Source of the DNA: an uncultured Bacteroides sp.
GTDB lineage: Bacteria > Bacteroidota > Bacteroidia > Bacteroidales > Bacteroidaceae
NCBI RefSeq assembly: GCF_949298305.1
Contig: NZ_CASFWU010000057.1
Span: forward strand, 1-18,636
Length of the DNA stretch: 18,636 nt
Reading direction: 5' to 3'
Shown here: positions 14,888 through 18,636 of the stretch, piece after piece
How the letters are laid out: each line of letters starts with the position of its first letter
Numbering within the stretch: position 1 is the first letter of the stretch
Position numbers and translations under genes: made by a program
The notes under the pieces: model-generated
Told to the model about the DNA's origin: nothing
The model's input: the letters and a program-made list of their open reading frames with translations, nothing else
Databases searched by the model: none

Positions 14888-14994
14888 GTGGATTTTCGTT
14901 GAAAACTTATGATTTATCGTCAAGTTTTGTTAAGCGGAAACCTAAATTGGATGAGAAATCTCGTAATAAATGCTACTTTTTTATAAATAGGCGG

Positions 14995-15002
14995 TAACTT
15001 TG
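14995..15002 (+). promoter_or_regulatory. -7 element of BASS transporter gene
   Basis: TAACTTTG matches TAnnTTTG. It is flanked exactly by GGCGG (14990-14994) and CCGCC (15003-15007), so the -7 box lies in the loop of a 5-bp palindrome. Transcription from about 15009 would give a leader of about 130 bases. Confidence 0.6.
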
Positions 15003-15022
15003 CCGCCGCAAATTGAAAATGT

Positions 15023-15117
15023 TCAAGTCCGGGCCGGGGCAGAGCTTGTCGTGGATGCTTGCCGTAGCCTGTGCAAGCGGGAGCCGCTTATGGGACTTGG
15101 GGCTTTTGCCAACTTCT
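15023..15117 (+). ncRNA. Possible structured leader (riboswitch-like)
   Basis: In the long leader, TCAAGTCC (15023-15030) pairs with GGACTTGG (15093-15100), closing about 60 bases that include a perfect stem GCTTGC (15057-15062) with GCAAGC (15073-15078). A downstream hairpin TTGG...CCAA (15097-15112) shares bases with the closing stem, so the two could be alternatives. I could not match it to TPP, cobalamin, FMN, SAM, glycine, fluoride, ZTP or c-di-GMP consensus landmarks. It could be simple leader sequence with fortuitous pairing. Confidence 0.35.
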
Positions 15118-15140
15118 GGGATTAATGTTATAGATAGTAT

Positions 15141-16103
15141 ATGATTCTCCGTTTTTTAAAGGATTGGACGTTGCCGGTGGCCATGATAGCCGGCACTTTG
15201 GGATATTTCCTTTTTGCGAGGATACCCCTGTTGGCTCCTGCCAAACCCTTTATGTTTGGTCTGATTGCCATTCTCACCCCGTTGCTTATTTTTGCACAGT
15301 TGCTGCTGACGTTCTGTAAGGTCGAGGTCAGCGAACTGAAGCCGAAGGCCTGGCACGGCTGGCTGCTGCTGTTCCAGATAGTGACCTGTCTGGTGGTGGC
15401 TGCCGTGTTGGTGTATTTCCCCATGAGCGAGACCTACCGCGAAGTGTTCGAGGGGGCTATGGTCTGCCTCATCTGTCCCACGGCTACGGCTGCTGCTGTC
15501 ATCACGGGCAAATTGGGCGGAAGTGCCTCCAGCCTGACCACTTACACTCTGTTGTCCAACCTGCTGGCCGCGGTGGCTGTTCCGCTGGTGTTCCCCTGGG
15601 TGGAGCCTCATGCCGATATCACCTTCTTTGCGGCTTTCCTCAAAATTCTGAGCAAGGTGTTTCCTCTGTTGCTCTGTCCCTTCTTCCTGGCTTGGTTCTT
15701 GCGGGCATTTGTACCGCCGGTTCATCGTTTCTTGCTGAACCTCCACGATGCCGCCTTCTATCTTTGGGCGGTGGCTCTTGCCATCGTATCGGGGCAGACT
15801 GTCCGTTCGCTTGTCAACAGCGATGCTTCTGTGTTTGTCGAGGTGCTGATTGCTTTTGCCGGACTGGTGACTTGCTGCGTACAATTCTATTTGGGTAAAC
15901 GCATCGGTGGACATTATGGCGAGCGCATCAGTGGTGGACAGGCATTGGGACAGAAGAACACGGTGCTGGCCATCTGGATGGCCTATACCTATCTTAATCC
16001 GCTTTCCTCCGTGGGCCCTGGCTCATACGTCTTGTGGCAGAACATCATCAACTGTTACCAGTTGTGGAAGAAACGGAAGAAAGAGGAGAAAATCGGCGGG
16101 TAG
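15141..16103 (+). CDS. BASS-family (bile acid:Na+ symporter-like) transporter
   Basis: The 320-residue membrane protein has about nine or ten hydrophobic segments throughout and no signal peptide apart from the first helix. The stretch about 111-145 (GAMVCLICPTATAAAVITGK, then LTTYTLLSNLLAAVAVP) matches the conserved core of the bile acid/sodium symporter (SBF) superfamily. Members move bile acids, organic acids, pantoate, pyruvate or sulfur compounds, so the substrate cannot be stated. ATG 15141 is chosen because the nearest upstream ATG runs into a stop. A thiol peroxidase gene follows 71 bases later on the same strand and may be co-transcribed. Confidence 0.88.
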   Translation: MILRFLKDWTLPVAMIAGTLGYFLFARIPLLAPAKPFMFGLIAILTPLLIFAQLLLTFCKVEVSELKPKAWHGWLLLFQIVTCLVVAAVLVYFPMSETYREVFEGAMVCLICPTATAAAVITGKLGGSASSLTTYTLLSNLLAAVAVPLVFPWVEPHADITFFAAFLKILSKVFPLLLCPFFLAWFLRAFVPPVHRFLLNLHDAAFYLWAVALAIVSGQTVRSLVNSDASVFVEVLIAFAGLVTCCVQFYLGKRIGGHYGERISGGQALGQKNTVLAIWMAYTYLNPLSSVGPGSYVLWQNIINCYQLWKKRKKEEKIGG

Positions 16104-16113
16104 TTGCTTTTTC

Positions 16114-16129
16114 TTTCGGAATCCCGAAA
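16114..16129. repeat. Small hairpin between transporter and peroxidase
   Basis: TTTCGG (16114-16119) and CCGAAA (16124-16129) form a 6-bp stem with a 4-base loop, just after the transporter stop. No U-tract follows, so it is not a convincing terminator and read-through into the peroxidase gene is possible. Confidence 0.4.
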
Positions 16130-16174
16130 CCAAACGTGGGATAACATTGTTATGGAAAGAAAAAGAGAGCTCGT

Positions 16175-16774
16175 ATGAACACTGTAAAAACGATGATGGG
16201 GCTGGGCGTTGTTCTGACGCTTGGCCTGATGCCGCTTCGGGCGGCAACAACGGGTGGAGTTGCCCAAGTAGAAAAAGGAGAAGTTGTGATTTGTCGCGGA
16301 CATGAGGCCCACACCGGCGGGCCGATGGTGAAGGTGGGGCAGGAGGCACCCGACTTCCGGGCAGTGAACGCTGCGTTGGAGGAGGTCGGCCTTTCGTCCT
16401 ATCGGGGAAAACGGGTAATTCTGAACATCTTCCCCAGTCTGGACACACCTACGTGCGCCATGTCCGTCCGTCAGTTCAACGCCCGCGCTTCGGAACTGGA
16501 GAACACCGTGGTACTCTGCCTTTCAATGGACTTGCCCTTTGCGCAATCCCGTTTCTGTACGACAGAAGGACTGAAGAATGTGGTGCCCCTGTCTCTCTTT
16601 CGCAGCCGTGACTTTGTGGAAGGCTACGGCCTCCGCCTGGCCGACGGCCCGTTGGAAGGACTGACGGCACGGGCTGTCATAGTGCTTGACGAAAACGGCC
16701 AGGTGATATACACGCAGTTGGTAAAGGTCATTTCTGACGAACCGGACTACGAGGCTGCGCTGAAGGCTTTGTAG
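16175..16774 (+). CDS. tpx: Exported thiol peroxidase (Tpx-type peroxiredoxin)
   Basis: The 199-residue atypical 2-Cys peroxiredoxin reduces hydrogen peroxide or alkyl hydroperoxides. Peroxidatic Cys94 lies in SLDTPTCAMSVRQFN and resolving Cys128 in SRFCTTEGLKNV; the 34-residue gap equals that of E. coli Tpx (Cys61/Cys95). Compared with the usual 165-170 residues, it carries an N-terminal extension of about 30 with a hydrophobic stretch (MMGLGVVLTLGLMPLRA), a signal peptide with cleavage near Ala23-Ala24. It is therefore predicted to be periplasmic, unlike cytosolic E. coli Tpx. Alternative starts 18 or 21 bases downstream would still leave a hydrophobic N-terminus. It follows the BASS transporter gene. 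Confidence 0.92.
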   Translation: MNTVKTMMGLGVVLTLGLMPLRAATTGGVAQVEKGEVVICRGHEAHTGGPMVKVGQEAPDFRAVNAALEEVGLSSYRGKRVILNIFPSLDTPTCAMSVRQFNARASELENTVVLCLSMDLPFAQSRFCTTEGLKNVVPLSLFRSRDFVEGYGLRLADGPLEGLTARAVIVLDENGQVIYTQLVKVISDEPDYEAALKAL

Positions 16775-16800
16775 CGACAGGCACTTGAGCCTTCTTTTAT
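16762..16800. terminator. Terminator between tpx and the transglutaminase gene
   Basis: GAAGGCT (16762-16768) pairs with AGCCTTC (16788-16794), followed by TTTTAT (16795-16800). The left arm lies inside the tpx 3' end and the tail overlaps the stop of the convergent gene, so one short element serves the 22-bp gap. Confidence 0.55.
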
Positions 16801-18017
16801 CGGGGAGCCTGCCAGAAGTACCGGTCGTCGTTGACGGACAGGTTCCTTGTGTTCCTTTGGTCACTGTCGCAACCGGTGGGTTGCAGGTAGATGTAGTTGA
16901 TGGGGTTCTCCCGGTCGCTTTCCGTGTTGAACCCATAGCGTGTCCAGCTTTCCAGGTAGAACAGGTTCTTGGCCATATACTCGTACAGATAGTCTTCCGT
17001 CGTGGTTTTCTTTTCGTTGTTCCAGTTGGCTTCTTCGTTCACTTGGACGGGCTGGCCGCTTCTGAGGCGTGCGCGCACTTCCTGTATGCTCAGCATATTT
17101 CCTTGGTCGTCAGTGACCCAGGCGTTGTTCGTGGGGTCTATCCAGAGCCACTTGCCGAGGGAGGACGAATAGACGGCGTTGATGACATGGCAGTCGTTGA
17201 TGTACGTCTTCGGCAGGCAGGTGATGACGCGTGACGGGATGCCCATCGACAGGTAGCACTCGTTCAGTACCGTAGCCAGTCCGCGGCAGTTCAGGCCCCG
17301 GCTGCCATCCTTGCAGGCCTCGGCAAAGTTGATGGAGTTGTTTCCGCCTGCAGGATTGCCGTTCTGCCCGTCGTGGCGTATCTTGTCGTGGATATAGGTC
17401 AGGATGCGTTTGATGGTGGCTGGTTCGTCGCTTGCTACGGCCACACTGTCCAGCCGGAAATAGTCCCGGACACGCATCAGGTCTGGGTCATTGGCTTGCG
17501 CATAGACTATGCGGGGCAGGCTGTCGGTTGGCTGCGTACGGGTATATTCCGGTGAATTTTGCAGGATATAAAGGTAGTCCGTGGTCTCTTTCAGCCGCTT
17601 CAGGGCAGGTTGCAACGCTTCTGCATCCAGAATGTCTTTCAGGTCTTCGTCGTTGACTACCTTGCTGTAGCTGATTTCCATTTTTCCGCTGTCCAGCACT
17701 TTGACCAGACTGGTGACAGCCTCTTGTTTTTTCCCTTGTTTCGCCTGAACGCAGGCCATATTGTAGTAGCCCGAATATTTGAAGTAGGCATACCCTTCGG
17801 ACAGCTGCGTCGCGTGTATGTCATAGAAGTTGATAATCTCCCGGCAGAGGGCTTCGGCGGCCGGATAGTTCTTCTCATTGTATGCGGCGAGGAACTGTGT
17901 ATTCAGCGAGTCGGCAGAGGCCAGGAATTTCCGTTCGGCATCGGTTTGTGCCGACAGGCTTGTCCCGCCGATTAGAACCAATATTACAATCAGGATGTTT
18001 CTTTTCAGTGCTTTCAT
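16797..18017 (-). CDS. Secreted transglutaminase-like protein
   Basis: The 406-residue protein has a signal peptide (about 1-23, ending ...SLSA). Residues about 35-112 are helical and TPR-like, with YYNMACVQAKQGKKQEAV as one repeat. The catalytic triad of the transglutaminase-like fold is visible: Cys244 in RGLNCRGLA, His277 in NDCHVINAVY, and Asp294 in LWIDPTNNAW. Such bacterial proteins may be cysteine proteases or amidases rather than cross-linkers; the substrate is unknown. The C-terminal third is soluble with no family I recognise. Its stop lies 22 bases from the convergent tpx stop. No exact TAnnTTTG element was found directly upstream. Confidence 0.9.
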   Translation of the reverse strand: MKALKRNILIVILVLIGGTSLSAQTDAERKFLASADSLNTQFLAAYNEKNYPAAEALCREIINFYDIHATQLSEGYAYFKYSGYYNMACVQAKQGKKQEAVTSLVKVLDSGKMEISYSKVVNDEDLKDILDAEALQPALKRLKETTDYLYILQNSPEYTRTQPTDSLPRIVYAQANDPDLMRVRDYFRLDSVAVASDEPATIKRILTYIHDKIRHDGQNGNPAGGNNSINFAEACKDGSRGLNCRGLATVLNECYLSMGIPSRVITCLPKTYINDCHVINAVYSSSLGKWLWIDPTNNAWVTDDQGNMLSIQEVRARLRSGQPVQVNEEANWNNEKKTTTEDYLYEYMAKNLFYLESWTRYGFNTESDRENPINYIYLQPTGCDSDQRNTRNLSVNDDRYFWQAPR

Positions 18018-18178
18018 TTTAGAAATACTTTTCTGTTAGAATTTATTCATAGTTATTGTCAGATGAACAGTTGGCTTATTTGGATGGTAATTCAACCAAT
18101 CTTTTAGGGATAATTTCTTTGTTCTCATTGTTTATAGGTCTTGTTTTCTTTTATTGTAGGATGATTTAGAAGGTTACG

Positions 18179-18636
18179 TTATTCTTCCACTACCCACTTC
18201 TCGATGCCGCGCGTGGAGATGCTGAAGTTCACACCTATCTTATAGAGTGTCCTTGCGTCGGAGGCGAAGGGGGCTGCATATCCTTTCTCGTTAATCTGCC
18301 GGATGGCCTCTTCGGCGCTTCCGTTCAGCTTGAATTCCATGACGTAGATGTAGCGGTCGGTCTTGACCACCATGTCCACGCGGCCGTTGGACGTATGGTA
18401 TTCAGCCTGCGTATAGAAACCCAGCAGCTTGAAGACGATGAACAGCACGTTCTGGTAGTGCAGCTCCAGGTCGCGCGCCAACTCGTAGGGCGTGTCGGCA
18501 AAAAAGCTTTGGAGGCGGCGCATGAAGGCGTCGATGCTGCCGCTTTCCACTTCGCGGACAAAATGGACAATCTCGAAAGCCGAATCGGACTGCGACGTAC
18601 CGGAATAGAAAGGCAGCAGGAAGCGGATAAAGCCTT
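18179..18636 (-). CDS. AAA-ATPase/PD-(D/E)XK nuclease-like protein, 3' part
   Basis: The reading frame stays open to the window edge, so this is the C-terminal 151 residues of a longer protein whose start lies to the right. A frame-internal GTG at 18550 is not the start, because the open frame before it continues as related sequence (LLPFYSG). The last part carries the PD-(D/E)XK superfamily pattern: GRVDMVV (Asp) and, after a strand, MEFKL (Glu, Lys). In Bacteroides this domain (DUF1703-like) usually follows an AAA-ATPase-like N-terminal domain, which is inferred to lie outside. The role of these abundant proteins is poorly known. Confidence 0.87.
   Translation of the reverse strand, partial: GFIRFLLPFYSGTSQSDSAFEIVHFVREVESGSIDAFMRRLQSFFADTPYELARDLELHYQNVLFIVFKLLGFYTQAEYHTSNGRVDMVVKTDRYIYVMEFKLNGSAEEAIRQINEKGYAAPFASDARTLYKIGVNFSISTRGIEKWVVEE

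Overview
The window reads as ordinary chromosome of a Bacteroidales bacterium, most likely Bacteroides or Phocaeicola. The protein set fits: DnaA, B12-dependent class II ribonucleotide reductase, a DPE2-like GH77 amylomaltase with two CBM20 domains, an amidase-MCE pair, and an AAA-ATPase/PD-(D/E)XK protein. Starts lack strong Shine-Dalgarno sequences, and many are preceded by the Bacteroidetes -7 motif TAnnTTTG. No tRNA, rRNA, CRISPR array, intact insertion sequence or prophage was found, and species is not resolvable.

Layout. 1-503 has no recognised gene but carries an array of short palindromes with right half-sites at 22,22,22,22,33,33-bp steps. 504-2165 (+) is a secreted alpha/beta-hydrolase-like protein of unknown substrate, ending one base from a convergent AraC-type regulator (2167-2985, -). 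The regulator is divergent from an aldo/keto reductase (3175-4035, +). A long hairpin separates the reductase from the convergent amylomaltase (4160-6856, -). Next is nrdJ (7011-9548, -), divergent from a nitroreductase (9892-10626, +). The 10627-11020 gap holds a second, unrelated 22-bp palindrome array and a perfect 18-bp inverted repeat. dnaA (11021-12415, -) follows, then an amidase-MCE operon (14866 down to 12764, -), a BASS-family transporter behind a possibly structured leader (15141-16103, +), an exported thiol peroxidase (16175-16774, +), a secreted transglutaminase-like protein (16797-18017, -), and the 3' part of an AAA-ATPase/nuclease-like gene that runs off the right edge.

Function. 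These are mostly independent housekeeping units: replication initiation, dNTP synthesis, maltose/glycogen turnover, cell-wall and lipid-envelope upkeep, and redox defence. The amidase and MCE genes form the only tight operon. The most interesting material is non-coding: two arrays of different sequence but the same palindrome-every-22-bp design, an inverted repeat whose left arm is exactly the spacer of the malQ promoter, a paired-arm region between the nrdJ and nitroreductase promoters, and the leader ahead of the BASS transporter. No new multi-gene system is evident.
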